A DNA stretch of 64,000 bases from assembly GCF_041381155.1 (NCBI RefSeq), contig NC_091135.1, positions 3,303,620 through 3,367,619 on the forward strand, given 5' to 3'. The position numbers were made by a program, and so were the translations under genes. Source of the DNA: Argopecten irradians (Eukaryota; Mollusca; Bivalvia; Pectinida; Pectinidae). Positions 24,595 to 35,669 of this stretch are shown piece by piece (the first letter of the stretch is position 1; each line of letters starts with the position of its first letter). The notes beneath the pieces are model-generated. The model saw nothing but the letters and a program-made list of their open reading frames with translations. It was not told the origin of the DNA and did no database searches.

Positions 24595-24779
24595 ATGGCT
24601 ACTGAGGAGGTAATAGAACTCAGCGGTCTGCCGCCATATACTGCGATGTTATCGTCGCAGTTTCAAGCTTGTCCGAGACTTTTGTACAACCTCTTCGACC
24701 CGACAGTTGGCGATGGAGACCTGGACGTGAATCACCATTCCGATAAAGTTCTTGACATGAGAGGTGATCGTATTCACAG
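24595..24779 (+). CDS. Exon 1 of the five-exon gene
   Basis: Starts at the ATG and ends before GTTGGT (phase 2; the last AG combines with the first A of exon 2 to give Arg62). Confidence 0.7.
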
Positions 24780-27700
24780 GTTGGTTATTGTGTCTAGTTA
24801 ATATGATATTGTCAATTATAATCTCCTTTACTACATGAACCCTGTGGTTAGTTTAGGGGAGCCACAAAATTTACTATTTAGACAGATGTCGATTTCATGA
24901 GCAATTAGTCCGCTACCTGCCTGTTTTGCCGAATATATAAGGAATACAAAATAAATTTTTAAAAAAGAAGAGAAAATAAAACCTAATAATACATGTATAG
25001 GCAGAGAGAGGGAGAGAGAGACAGGGGGAGAGAGGGGGAGAGAGACAGGGGGGAAAGAAAAGAGAGAGAGAGAGGGGAAGGAAGTTTCGTTATCATTTTG
25101 TGTTTTTTTTTTGTTTTTTTTAATATTTACATTTACTAGAATTTGTTCTAAAAATAATATTTTTACAATAAATATCATGTCTACTAATAAAGAGAGGGAG
25201 AGGGGGGCATTTGGATTGTAATTTTCAAAATCTGTTTGTACCAATAATGTATTTCTGGGTGCTCTGGTATATGTGTATTTACATCATCTGATAAATCATT
25301 ACTTCCATGGATTAATAGCTGCAAATCAAGAGGTATGAGTTGTTTAAAACGCGATATTTCTGTCCAGTTATCAATTACCTTGGGAAGGTGTAATACTGTT
25401 GACCTGCCTTTGATATTGGTGTTTAATTAGTTCATTGTCTCTCCAGATGATTCATTATTTATAAGACTGACAGGCTAGTTCCCGGGTGTCTCCATTTTTA
25501 TAGATTGCTGTTATTTGGCCTCCTTTCCAATTGTTTGGAACCTTCCCATTTTGCAACGAACTGTTGAAAATATAGCATAATGGTGTTTTTATTACATCAG
25601 CCAATTCTGTTAACAATTTGGGGTGTATATTGTCTGGTCCAGGAGATTTCGATGCAACTTTTTTAACATGTTTAAAGTTTCTTCTTGATATATTGGAAAT
25701 ATGGACTCCACTTATATTAGAAATCAAATTAAATAAACATACAATGAAAAGTTGTGGAATGATTTCACTACTGATTGTATACATACACTGGTGTGCAATA
25801 TACGGAAATAATTAGTATTATCAATATTTATGAGATTATACATAAATCTGGAAAGCAATCACAAAGTTATTTAAGTGTAGAAATCGTGGAAATTATATAT
25901 ATGTGGATTCAACGGATATTCGTGCTGGAATTTGTCTTTTATAGTAAAGTGTTTGGATATACGATTTATATCTATAATCACTTTGTATTCTTTACATTAG
26001 GGTTGATTGCCATTTTGGATGACTATGGGACATAGAGTGGTAAGCCGTTACTTGTAGCTGACCAGTAAGTTAAAACTTATTTGACAGCTACAGGTGCATA
26101 ATGGACTGATAAAGGTAACATTTTGGATAGCTATCGGTGAGGTATGTGGTTTCTTATGGATATTGTACTAGAAAAAAACAATGGGTGGCGTCACAATTGT
26201 CCTTTAAGTAAAATGATTAATTGTGTTTGAAACATGTATTGCAGAGAGTTCAAAGTAAAGAATGTAGAAGAACTGCATAATTTGACCAAGGCACTGTTGA
26301 ACAAGCCAATGTTATTCGATACTGAGCTTGCGTACCAGCGCACGGAACAGCTGATGGACTGCAATATTGGTGCTAGATTAACAGGTAAGTACCCACAGGT
26401 ACCAGAAACAACAAATCAACTTAACATATATCTTGGTACTAATGTCCATGTATCAGCACGTAGTATAGGGGCCAACTTGTATGCATGACTAACATTAATT
26501 GAGGTGTTCCATCTGTCTAACATTTATATAGGACTAACATTAATTTAAGTGTTCCAGCTTTCTAACTCGTATGGAGGACTAACATTAGGTGTTCCAGTTA
26601 TCCAACTTGTATATAACACTAACATTAAATTAGGTATTCTAGATGTCTAACTTGTATGTAGGACTAACATTAATTTAGGTATTACCACAAGCCCCCACCT
26701 CTGGGTTGCGATTTTGAATCACATGTGGGGCAGTTACCGAACACTGGTTGGTGATTTTCTTCCAGGTACTCCGGCTTTCCTCCACCAACAAACCTGGCCC
26801 GTTCTTACATGACCCTGGCTTTTAATAGGACGTTTAACTAATAAAATCAAACCAAATTAGATGTTCCAGCCATTTAACATATATATGAAACTAACATTAG
26901 ATTATATGCTCTAGCTGTTTATTGTTTTATGGGACAAACGTTAAATAAGGTTCTTCAGCTGGTTGTAGAGTGCATCGTTCCTTCATATTGTAATTGACTG
27001 CAATATCGATGAATCGCATTTATAAACACTTTTGACATAGTGTACACGTCTGCACGATTGGCCTACATAGTCTGCCAACTTATTGAATCGGAAAAGTTGT
27101 TTAAAAATTGGATATTCTGCTAGTTAAAAGAAGGTAGTTTGATTGTGAAATCTTGTGAAACGTTTGGTGTTGGCAGCTGGGAGTTGAGCTTTGCTTTGTT
27201 ACGATTACTAGAGGGTATTCTATCTTGCCTTATACGACTGCTGCTCCATAGAAATGCTAAGTTAGGAAAGGCTTGATCACACACTGTTGTATGGCTGCGT
27301 TTCTAAAATCATCTGCAACTAACAATGTAAACATGCTACTGTTAGAGCCATTTGAGCAATGAGAGCGATTGAGAAATGGTTTGTTTTTTATTTATGTGCA
27401 AATTTTCGTGTACTCTTAGACTGAATTGTCCCTTTATGAATTATTTCCAGGATAAGTTTAACATTGGTGAGTTCGCCGATTTTGTTTTACAGGCTTCTTT
27501 GTGGTGTTGGTTAACACAACGGACCCAAGGATTAGGCAGCTACTGACTCACAGACTAGTTCAGGCCATGCAGTACATGCAAGAAGGAAAGAACTTTTGTC
27601 TGAAGGTAAGAGGATGGTATGTGGATTTATGTGTAGTAGTATGTCGATGCCCTGTTCTGTGATGTTTATATCTGGGATTAAGTGACTTTTTCGTGTAGTG

Positions 27701-28957
27701 AGTACTACTTTAAATTGTTTGTTTAACATATTTGACGTTGTGGTTGTATCTGTAAAATGCCGAGTGTTGTGATGTTAAAGTTTTCTTTTCTTGTTGTTTT
27801 AAATGTAAAACATATTGGAATGTTTGTTGTGTATGTTAGGTTCGTTTATAGGTACAGTTGTATGTCTTTTTAAATAATTTGCTTTAAATCTTTAAGTTAG
27901 CGTTTCTTTGCGTGTTATTTTACATGTTTCTATTTGATGTGAGTTCGTGATTTATTTTTGATTTAGTTCTTGAGGTTAACATTTTAAAGTCTTTTATTTC
28001 GTGTGTTTGTAGACTATAGCTACCTATTACTTTTATCAAGAGATTAATATAATGATAGATATCGCTTGGAACATGGGACGTTATAGTTTAACCTATTTAA
28101 AAACAAAATTTCATTATAGCTGAATTTTGGAGCAAGCATGAAGCAGTGGTTCAGTGAAAATGTCGACAGAGAGGAGGCTGGGTGTTTAACAAGTCGTTAT
28201 AACACCGACTATGGCAGCATGACGATCTGGGTGACCAACTGCTCGACACCATCGACAGAATTCTGTGGCACTATGTTATGCTTATGCTATCTCTTCTGCC
28301 CACCTTCCCTTTTAATTGGAGTGCCTTGTTGTTTGGTAAGTATATATTGCGATGTTACTCGAGAGGTCCCTGTTGTGTGGTAAATATATATGGCGATGTT
28401 ACTCGAAGGTCTCTGTTGTGTGGTAAGTATATATGGTAATGCTACTCGAGAGATCCCTGTTGTGTGGTAAGTATATTTGGCGATGTCAATCGAAAGTACT
28501 TGTTGCCTCCAGTACAGTATATTGGTGGAATTAAGGCAATGTGGGAATGATTTCTCTAGGATCCTGAGATCGAGACATACCGAAATAACCCAATTCAACT
28601 TCATTAATATTTGTAGAGTGTATGAGAATACAAAACATAGAAAATGTTGGAAACAATTTTATACGTATTTTAGTCATACATTAAAATTTGCATGTTTTAT
28701 TGTAGGCCCACAAACTCTACAGGAAGGTGACGTGCATCGATAAGAAGCAAGATTTCAGTAACCTTCCTATTACGTTACTACGTACTCGTACTCATACCGT
28801 CTCGAACCGCATTCGATGTGCCTTACCAAACCCATCAGCCCCACAGAGAAGAACACAGCCATTGAGTGGTCAACGTCAAGGTCATCCTCGGCAAGGTCAT
28901 CCTTCTCGAAAGCGTTCTGAACTGTTATCGAATGACGAACTTGACCAGACCCTGTAA
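24595..28957 (+). CDS. Five-exon gene for a 301-residue, probably single-pass membrane protein of unknown family
   Basis: Exons are 24595-24779, 26245-26384, 27493-27605, 28120-28335 and 28706-28957. All introns are GT-AG and phases 2, 1, 0, 0 join exactly (906 bases with stop). The first ATG follows AACAAAA and matches the start of homology with the inverted copy. Residues 1-62 begin MATEEVIELSGLPPYTAMLS. Residues 63-146 include a likely amphipathic helix (NVEELHNLTKALLNK) and FFVVLVNTTDPRIRQLLTHR. Residues about 194-218 (FCGTMLCLCYLFCPPSLLIG) form the only clear membrane segment, preceded by NCST, a possible glycosylation site. The basic tail carries RQGHP repeats. I recognise no family. 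Intron 4 starts with a minisatellite of splice donors. Intact here; two other copies in the window are broken. Confidence 0.75.
24906..25004. mobile_element. Degraded fold-back MITE in intron 1
   Basis: Left end AGTCCGCTACCTGCC matches the element at 1563-1686. The right end stops at TATAGGCAG and runs into GA-rich sequence. The right-arm copy (48602-48703) keeps the end GGTAGCGGACT. Confidence 0.6.
25005..25085. repeat. GA-rich low-complexity tract
   Basis: Runs of GAGAGA and GGGGAGAG in intron 1; a matching CT-rich tract lies at 48540-48605 in the right arm. Confidence 0.8.
25290..25710 (-). mobile_element. LINE reverse-transcriptase relic in intron 1 (antisense to the gene)
   Basis: The minus frame reads SPGPDNIHPKLLTELADVI, then IFNSSLQNGKVPNNWK and ITAIYKNGD, the N-terminal RT blocks of CR1/L2/Jockey-like LINEs. 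Beyond a break come NHLERNNELIKHQYQ and RSTVLHLPKVIDNWTEI, later RT blocks. The catalytic core is not recovered. The inverted counterpart is at 47820-48150, so insertion predates the duplication. Confidence 0.75.
26245..26384 (+). CDS. Exon 2 of the five-exon gene
   Basis: Acceptor TGTATTGCAG, donor GTAAGT; encodes REFKVKNVEELHNL... and ends NIGARLT with phase 1. Confidence 0.7.
26484..26680. repeat. About 45-bp minisatellite in intron 2 (4-5 units)
   Basis: Units contain GGACTAACATTAATTTAGGT and GTTCCA.CTGTCTAACTT. The same repeat has about 24 units in the inverted copy (45885-46945). Confidence 0.8.
26681..26856 (+). mobile_element. 5'-truncated tRNA-derived SINE in intron 2
   Basis: Same body as the SINE at 23389-23604 (ACTCCGGCTTTCCTCCACCA, AATAGGACGTTTAAC), ending in AAATCAAACCAAA. 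The A-box end is missing. Shared with the right arm (43423-43612), so older than the duplication. Confidence 0.75.
27493..27605 (+). CDS. Exon 3 of the five-exon gene
   Basis: Acceptor TTGTTTTACAG, donor GTAAGA; encodes GFFVVLVNTTDPRIRQLLT through GKNFCLK, phase 0 at the end. Confidence 0.7.
27606..28119. other. Intron 3, no other feature
   Basis: T-rich intron. No transposon or repeat is recognised in it; the matching intron in the right arm is 42163-42673. Confidence 0.6.
28120..28335 (+). CDS. Exon 4 of the five-exon gene (membrane segment)
   Basis: Acceptor TTTCATTATAG, donor GTAAGTATATA; 72 codons ending SLLIGVPCCL. The last 12 bases, CCTTGTTGTTTG, reappear (as CCCTGTTGTGTG) at each junction of the minisatellite that follows. 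Confidence 0.7.
28336..28505 (+). repeat. Splice-donor minisatellite, short form (about 4 units of 43-44 bp)
   Basis: The first unit begins exactly at the true donor of exon 4. Units begin GTAAGTATATATGGCGATGT and end GGTCCCTGTTGTGTG, so each join reads TGTG/GTAAGTATAT. The third and fourth units are diverged. Confidence 0.85.
28706..28957 (+). CDS. Exon 5 and stop of the five-exon gene
   Basis: Acceptor TTTTATTGTAG; begins AHKLYRKVTCIDKKQDF and ends LSNDELDQTL with tandem TAA TAA. A 15-bp repeat encodes RQGHP; its number differs between copies. Confidence 0.7.
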   Translation, partial: AHKLYRKVTCIDKKQDFSNLPITLLRTRTHTVSNRIRCALPNPSAPQRRTQPLSGQRQGHPRQGHPSRKRSELLSNDELDQTL

Positions 28958-28959
28958 TA

Positions 28960-30670
28960 ATATCGAGTCGTCAATGAACCGCATTTACCAGTTTAGAATT
29001 TGGTTTAAAAGTATATTTTGTCGTCGTTTATAGCAGATTATATCTATTTTTTTAAAACGCTCTCCCCATTGCAAGTTACAATACATTAACTTATTGTTTA
29101 TTATATATCATAAGATGGCTTTGTGTATATAAAATAATGACATCATGAAATTATACGACTCTTTCATACAAATGCATGTTAGTATGAAAGAAAGGGATAT
29201 TCTACTCGAGGGTCACTTAATGTAGTAAAACTCGAGGCTTGCTCGATACAAGAATATTCCTACCCTTTATATCCATCTTTGAAATAATATTTTCTTTCAT
29301 TTCTCGATAGTTTGTTGCAATTTTTCAATTATGATAGCCCGCCACTTTGAGAAAGAAGTTCGAAGAAATCTGCAATCGCACGCCAATTCTTCAAACATGA
29401 AAACTGTTTGATATTTGAAAAGCAAATCCACTTGATACGTTAAAATTCATCGAGAAAATAGTAAGTTTGTTGACGCAGTGACGTCACGAAGCATGCATTA
29501 CAGTATTGCATGGCATAAGCCAGTACGCATGAACCCGTAGGTATTGAGAGAAATGTATAGACATTTGTACATGTACAATGTTATACATAGTTATATTAAC
29601 CCAGATTAAGAGGTAATTTTTTTTAAGATTTCTAAACAGTAACAGCCTCAGCTTAGAATATTAATTACATGTAAAAAAATGTTCAACATTTTCACGAAAG
29701 AATCCAGGTGAAAGTTCTGTGAAATGTTATTATTTGTAGCAACTGACATCGATATATTTTCACTAGTTTTGGTATAGGCACGTATTTTGAGGATGAAAAT
29801 TTGACGATTTGATAATTTGAAGATGTGCAAGGGGCCTGGTTGAGTTCTACTTTTCCTCTGAATCTACTTTGGTGTAGGTGTTAAGGATAACGCACTGATA
29901 ACCTACTTATCTGGTACAATGACATCTGAACGCCAAAAGGCTTGTGGACAAATTAACGCAGTGAGGAATTAGCGCTATCTACATAATGGCTATATAAACG
30001 ACATACAGAAAATATAAAAAGCGCAATAAGATTTTACTGCTAAAATGTGTTCCGATTATAGTAGTATGTTATTATAAGTATGCGAAATCATTTTAGGGGT
30101 ACCCGGTACAGCACTGATTTCAAGAAACTTAATTGGAATATTTTGTTGAAATCCAAGACGACAGCTGAATCAAATTATCCCAAAAAGTAGCACAGCAGAG
30201 CTAGATTACATGTCATCCTACCAAACGAGACCAATACTCCACTTCATTTTAAGCATATAGTGTTGCTTAGGAATGTCCTGTCTTGCCATGGTTTGGTCAA
30301 AGACGCTTGCATCGTACACCTGTATCAGGTTGCTTGAAAAAGTAAAACAAAATAATCGAACAGCAATATTTGTAATGTTGTCAAAGAGTTTACCAATTAT
30401 ATCCCTCCTGATAAATCTAAATACTCTTCACGTGAGGCTTTTACTGACGATGAGAACGTGGTGACTAAATATACTCATCTTTAATTATTCTCATTGGAAA
30501 TGTTAATGTCCAGTTGTTCAAAAGGTGATTAGGCTCATCACAGTTTAACGGCAATTTTCAAATGAAGATTAAATAATTTCTGGTAATACGAATTTTACAA
30601 AGTGTCTTAAGATTTAGATGTAATATACTATATGTTGCTGGTATTATCAATTTGCCAATTTCGCAAAATA
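28960..30670. other. Gene-free part of the left arm
   Basis: Matches the reverse complement of about 38000-40110. A small palindromic element at 29198-29270 (GGATATTCT...AGAATATTCC with CTCGAG sites) lies here. No exon is recognised. Confidence 0.5.
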
Positions 30671-30684
30671 TCAATTTTCTATAT

Positions 30685-31470
30685 TTTTGTTGTGACTGTA
30701 TTTCTATATTTTTTGTTGTGACTGTATTTCTATATTTTTTGTTGTGACTGTATTTCTATATTTTTTGTTGTGACTGTATTTCTATATTTTTGTTGTGACT
30801 GTATTTCTATATTTTTTGTTGTGACTGTATTTCTATATTTTTGTTGTGACTGTATTTCTATATTTTTGTTGTGTCCGTATTTCTATATTTTTGTTGTGTC
30901 TGTATTTCTATATTTTTTTGTGACTGTATTTCTATATTTTTGTTGTGGCTGTAGTTCTATATTTTTGTTGTGTCTGTATTTCTATATTTTTGTTGTGTCT
31001 GTATTTCTATATTTTTGTTGTGACTGTATTTCTATATTTTTTGTTGTGACTGTATTTCTATATTTTTGTTGTGACTGTATTTCTATATTTTTGTTGTGTC
31101 CGTATTTCTATATTTTTGTTGTGTCTGTATTTCTATATTTTTTTGTGACTGTATTTCTATATTTTTGTTGTGGCTGTAGTTCTATATTTTTGTTGTGTCT
31201 GTATTTCTATATTTTTGTTGTGTCTGTATTTCTATATTTTTGTTGTATCTGTAGTTCTATATTTTTGTTGTGTCTGTAGTTCTATATTTTTGTTGTGTCT
31301 GTATTTCTATATTTTTGTTGTTTCTGTATTTCTATATTTTTGTTGTGACTGTATTTCTATATTTTTGTTGTGTCTGTATTTATATATATTTGTTGTGTCT
31401 GTAGTTCTATATATTTTTTGTGTCTGTATTTCTATATTTTTGTTGTTGTCTGTATTTTTATATTTGTTAG
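30685..31470. repeat. 24-25-bp minisatellite, about 32 units (left arm)
   Basis: Unit near TGTATTTCTATATTTTTGT plus TGTGAC/TGTGTC. Long open frames of Tyr/Phe/Cys/Ile arise from the repeat and are not genes. The inverted counterpart is 35670-37318. Confidence 0.9.
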
Positions 31471-31945
31471 CCTGTTCATGTTGATGATATTGTTGATACC
31501 ATGCTCAGAATACATTATTCTCATTATGTGGTTCTTAAAAATGTTTATTGTTATTAAATGAATATTAAAAGCTTGGCGACAGTTTAAGAAATGTGAAGAC
31601 ATTCCTTGTGTGGAAGCATGAGGGTCAATGGGGAGCAGATATAGAGGGGAAAAGGAATATTTAGGTCAGAAGCATTCCTGTGGCCATTCTGATAAAAATC
31701 ACCTGATACGTCATTTCATAGAAATTTGGACCACTATTCACTATACTTTTACGTAGAACTTCATTTCGCCTACAAGATAGATTAAAAAAGTACATGCTGT
31801 GATGAAATGTCGTTTTCAGTTGATGTAGCCAGATGAAGCACATGCATTTGAACTGGACTGACATACAGGTGAAAAAGTTCATCGGAACATGAGCCAACTG
31901 AATCGGAGGTTGTCATAACATCTGTGATACAATCAAATACTTCTG

Positions 31946-32188
31946 TATAGTTATTAAATTTCGAGGACACAAAATTTCGCGATTTATTGTATTGCCATTA
32001 TTCGCGGGGTTATATTTTCGCGAATTATCTAAGTAGCATTTAAAAGCTTCATTTAGACAACAGGATATAATATTTAAAGCCATGATGATTTTGATAAACT
32101 TTGCGAGGTATTATAATTCTCGCTAATTTGGATGGACCCGCGAATTTAGCGAAATTAAGACCCTCGCAAAATTAGTAGCTATACAGTT
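31946..32188. mobile_element. CGCGAA-rich fold-back MITE (left arm)
   Basis: Reverse complement of 34956-35193; contains TTCGCGATTTATTGT and CCCGCGAATTTAGCG, with ends related to CTGTATAGTTATTAAATTTCG. Confidence 0.65.
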
Positions 32189-33289
32189 AGTGAAATATTT
32201 CCACCGCTAAATCCAAGCGTAGAAGTTATTTGTCTATCCTTCTTCTATTATACAATATGTAGAGAGCGATTTGACTGATTTTTGATCTCTATAAGACCTT
32301 TTAAAGCGTTGGGTCTAAAAAACAAATTGTAACTAATTCTCGGATCTCGTGAATCAGATTGTCTTGGGGAGAAAAAAAGAGCAGATTTCATAATCAGAGG
32401 ATGAGCAGATTTTATCCATTTTTAAATACAAAAACCTATATTAAATTTTTCAATTTATGTATGTATATAGATGTAATCAACACTGTTTACATTGTTTATA
32501 AAAAGCGATAAAGAGGCTGGGGGTTAGCAGTTTATTCTAAAAGCATGAATTCTAAATAGTTTAGTTTCTTATTGTTTTTGTTTTGTTTTTGTTTTGATGT
32601 TGCTTGAATTCAATTTTTACTGGAGATACATATACACTGGATTTTATTATAACTGATGTTATATAACTGATTAATATATATTTATATCAGGTTGTTATCT
32701 GGTTTGTTATAACAAAATCATTATTTCTGAGATAAAAAAAAATAATAATCTGTATATATTCATTATTAATTATTTTTATTACCAAAATGAATTCTGAGTT
32801 TAAGACCACTCAAACACAATTATATAAACAGATTTATACGGATATTTTTCAATAAAAGCTTTGCAAGCAATATTGGTGTTGGTCGTTTGTACTACACACA
32901 AAAAATATTGGCAAATATCTACATCAAGTTCAAGTAGCAGTTGTTTTTTCTTCTTTTTTTTTGAACTAATAATCACGTTCAACTACATATATACATAAAA
33001 TCATATTGGAATATGTGCATTGCCTTTCATGCTAGCAGCAACTGTAACTTTTTAATATTTGCTTCAATACGAAATTGAGGAAGGAGAGAGCATGCCATCT
33101 AGCAGAGGCGAGAGTCAAGGTACGTAGCTGGAAGCCAACCGTTGGGCAGTAGGGACTGATCAACCCTACTGACCTACCATGAGGAGTTCCAAGATAATGA
33201 TTGAAACCTTCGAAGATGGATTGAACCATCCTCGATACACTAGGGGGTACTACCACTGACGTTATATCCACCCCTGGACTAATGAGCTG

Positions 33290-33690
33290 TTAGTTTGGTA
33301 TTTCGTACTGGAGTATCGAGGATATGAAGGTTCTGGCTGATGACGACGACGGCGAGCGGCAACACTAACAGTTGTATGTAATCCAGTGGTTAGTAGGAAA
33401 GACAGCCGATAACAGAGTGGTGACATCCGGGAAAGACTGGAGCGAGGCATTGATGGTTGGCAGCCAAAAATAACGTCTTTGTGAGTAGACACCTCAAGAA
33501 AGCTTCAATAAAGGATACAGAGAAACAGCCTCAGGGCAAGCCTGGTTTTATCCCTCTGCATCTAAAGTTGTAAACAAAGGATTTCCGAAATGGTAAGAGA
33601 TACGCCAATGATGGTGTCACTAAATTATATGGCATGAGTTGAAGATGTGACACGAGCAAATTTATGATGGTCAAAAGTCCAGTATAACTG
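33290..33690. other. Spacer at the centre of the inverted duplication
   Basis: Not repeated within the two arms, but its reverse complement is at 21580-21990. Contains GCAGCCAAAAATAACGTCTT; no gene is recognised. Confidence 0.6.
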
Positions 33691-34955
33691 CTGCTTTCAT
33701 GACATAGTCCAGGGGTGGATATAACGTCAGTGATAGTAACCCCTGGTGTATCGAGGATGGGTCCATTGATCTTCGAAGGTTTCAATTCTTATCGGTCAGT
33801 AGGGTTGATCAGTCCCTACTCCCCAATGGTTGGCTTCCAGCTACGTACCTTGACTCTCGCCTATGCTGGATGATTTTTACTCTTACATTGTTAGGGTTAC
33901 ATTCGAAGATTAGGCTGTGCCATGTCATATCAATATAACTTGCAGTGGCCATCACATATTTAGTGGCCGCCGCCAAATTTAAAAGTTAGGCAAATGTCGA
34001 CAATTTTAATTTTCGATTTATTCAAATAAAGAGTTTTCGTATTAAAGTGAATATTAATTAATTACAAGTGCTGCTAACGTGAAAGGCAATGCATGTATTC
34101 CAATATGATTCTATGTAGATATGTAGTTGAACGTGATTATTACTTAAAAAAAAAAAAAAAAAAAAAAAACTGCTACTTGAACTTGATGTAGATATTTGCC
34201 AATATTTTGTGCGTTTAGTACAAACGACCAACACCAATATTGCTTGCAAAACTTTTATTGAAAAATATCCGTATCGTATCAATCTATTTATATAATTGTG
34301 TTTGAGTGGTCACAAACTCAGACTTCATTTTGATAATGAATAATGAATACATTCAGATTATTATTTTTTATCTCAGAAATAAAGATTTTGTTATAGCAAA
34401 CCAGATAACAACCTGATATAAATATAACATCAGTTATAATAAAATCTAGTGTCTATAAATTTCCAGTAAAAATTGAATTAAAACAACATCAAAACAAAAA
34501 CAAAACAAAAACAATAAGAAACTAAACTTTTTAGAATTCATGCTTTTAGAATAAACTCCTAACCCCCAGCCTATTATCGCTTTTCATCAACAATGTAAAC
34601 AGTGTTGATTACATCTATATGCATACATACATTGAAAACTTAGCAACGAAATAAAAAAAAAGTATTATCACACAAAATACAGTGTGATTAGTAAATTTTA
34701 ATATAGACTTTTGTATTTGAAAATGAATAAAATCTTCTCATCCTCTTATTATGAAATCTGCTCTTTTTTCTCTCAAAGACAATCGAATTCACGAGATCTG
34801 AGAATTAGTTACAATTTGTTTTTTAGACCCAACGCTTTAAGAGGTCTTGAAATGATAAAAATCAGTCAAATCACTCTCTACATATTGTGTTATAGAAGAA
34901 GGATAGACAAATAACTTCTACGCTTAGATTGAGCGGCAGAAATATTTCACTAACC

Positions 34956-35193
34956 GTATAGTTACTAATATTTGCGAGGATCTTAATTTCGCTAAATTCG
35001 CGGGTTTATCCAAATTAGCGAAGATTATTACCTTGCGAAGTTTATCAAAATCATGGCTTTACATATTATAGCCTTTCGTCTAAATGATGCTTTCAAAAGC
35101 TACTAAGATAATTCACGAAAATAAACCCCGCGAAAAATGGCAAAACAATAAATCGCGAAATTGTATGTCCGCGAAATTTAATAACTGTACAGA
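34956..35193. mobile_element. CGCGAA-rich fold-back MITE (right arm)
   Basis: Left end CCGTATAGTTACTAATATTT and right end GCGAAATTTAATAACTGTAC are imperfect inverted repeats. Internal GCGGGT/CCCGCG pairs add secondary structure. Noncoding. Confidence 0.65.
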
Positions 35194-35669
35194 AATATCA
35201 CAGATTGTATCACAAATGTTATGACAACCTAGCTCCGATTCAGTGGGCTCATGTTCCGATGAACTTTTTCACCTGTATGGTACCAGTTTAAATGCATGTG
35301 ATCCATCTGGTTACATCAACTGAAAACGACATTTCATCACAGCATGTACTTTTTAAATTTATCTTGTAGGCTAAATGAAGTTCTACATAAACGAAAAAGT
35401 ATAATAAATAGTGGTCCGAACATCTATGAAATGAAGTATCAGTGTTTTTATCAGAATGGCCACAGGAATGCTTCTGACCTAAATATTCCTTTTCCCCTCT
35501 ATATCTGCTCCCCATTGACCCTCATGCTTCCACACAAGGAATGTCTTCACATTTCTTAAACTGTCGCCAAGCTTTTAATATTCATTTAATAACAATAAAC
35601 ATTTTTAAGAACCACATAATGAGAATAATGTATTCTGAGCATGGTATCAACAATATCATCAACATGAAC

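Larger units (their letters stand above)
24415..33290 (+). repeat. Left arm of a large inverted duplication
   Basis: Reverse complement of 33690-49145, with the five-exon gene, introns, a LINE relic, MITE, SINE and two minisatellites in matching order. Differences are mainly tandem-repeat length and later insertions in the right arm. The outer edge lies about 180 bp upstream of the gene's ATG. Confidence 0.85.

Noticed and set aside
25275..25790. A coding exon of the five-exon gene on the opposite strand
   Set aside because: The protein pattern is LINE reverse transcriptase and the segment lies wholly within intron 1.
33032..33785. Three adjoining minus-strand frames also found at 21750-22256
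   Set aside because: They lie in the repeated segment with CATCCTCGATA-type transposon ends and are broken differently in each copy; no domain recognised.
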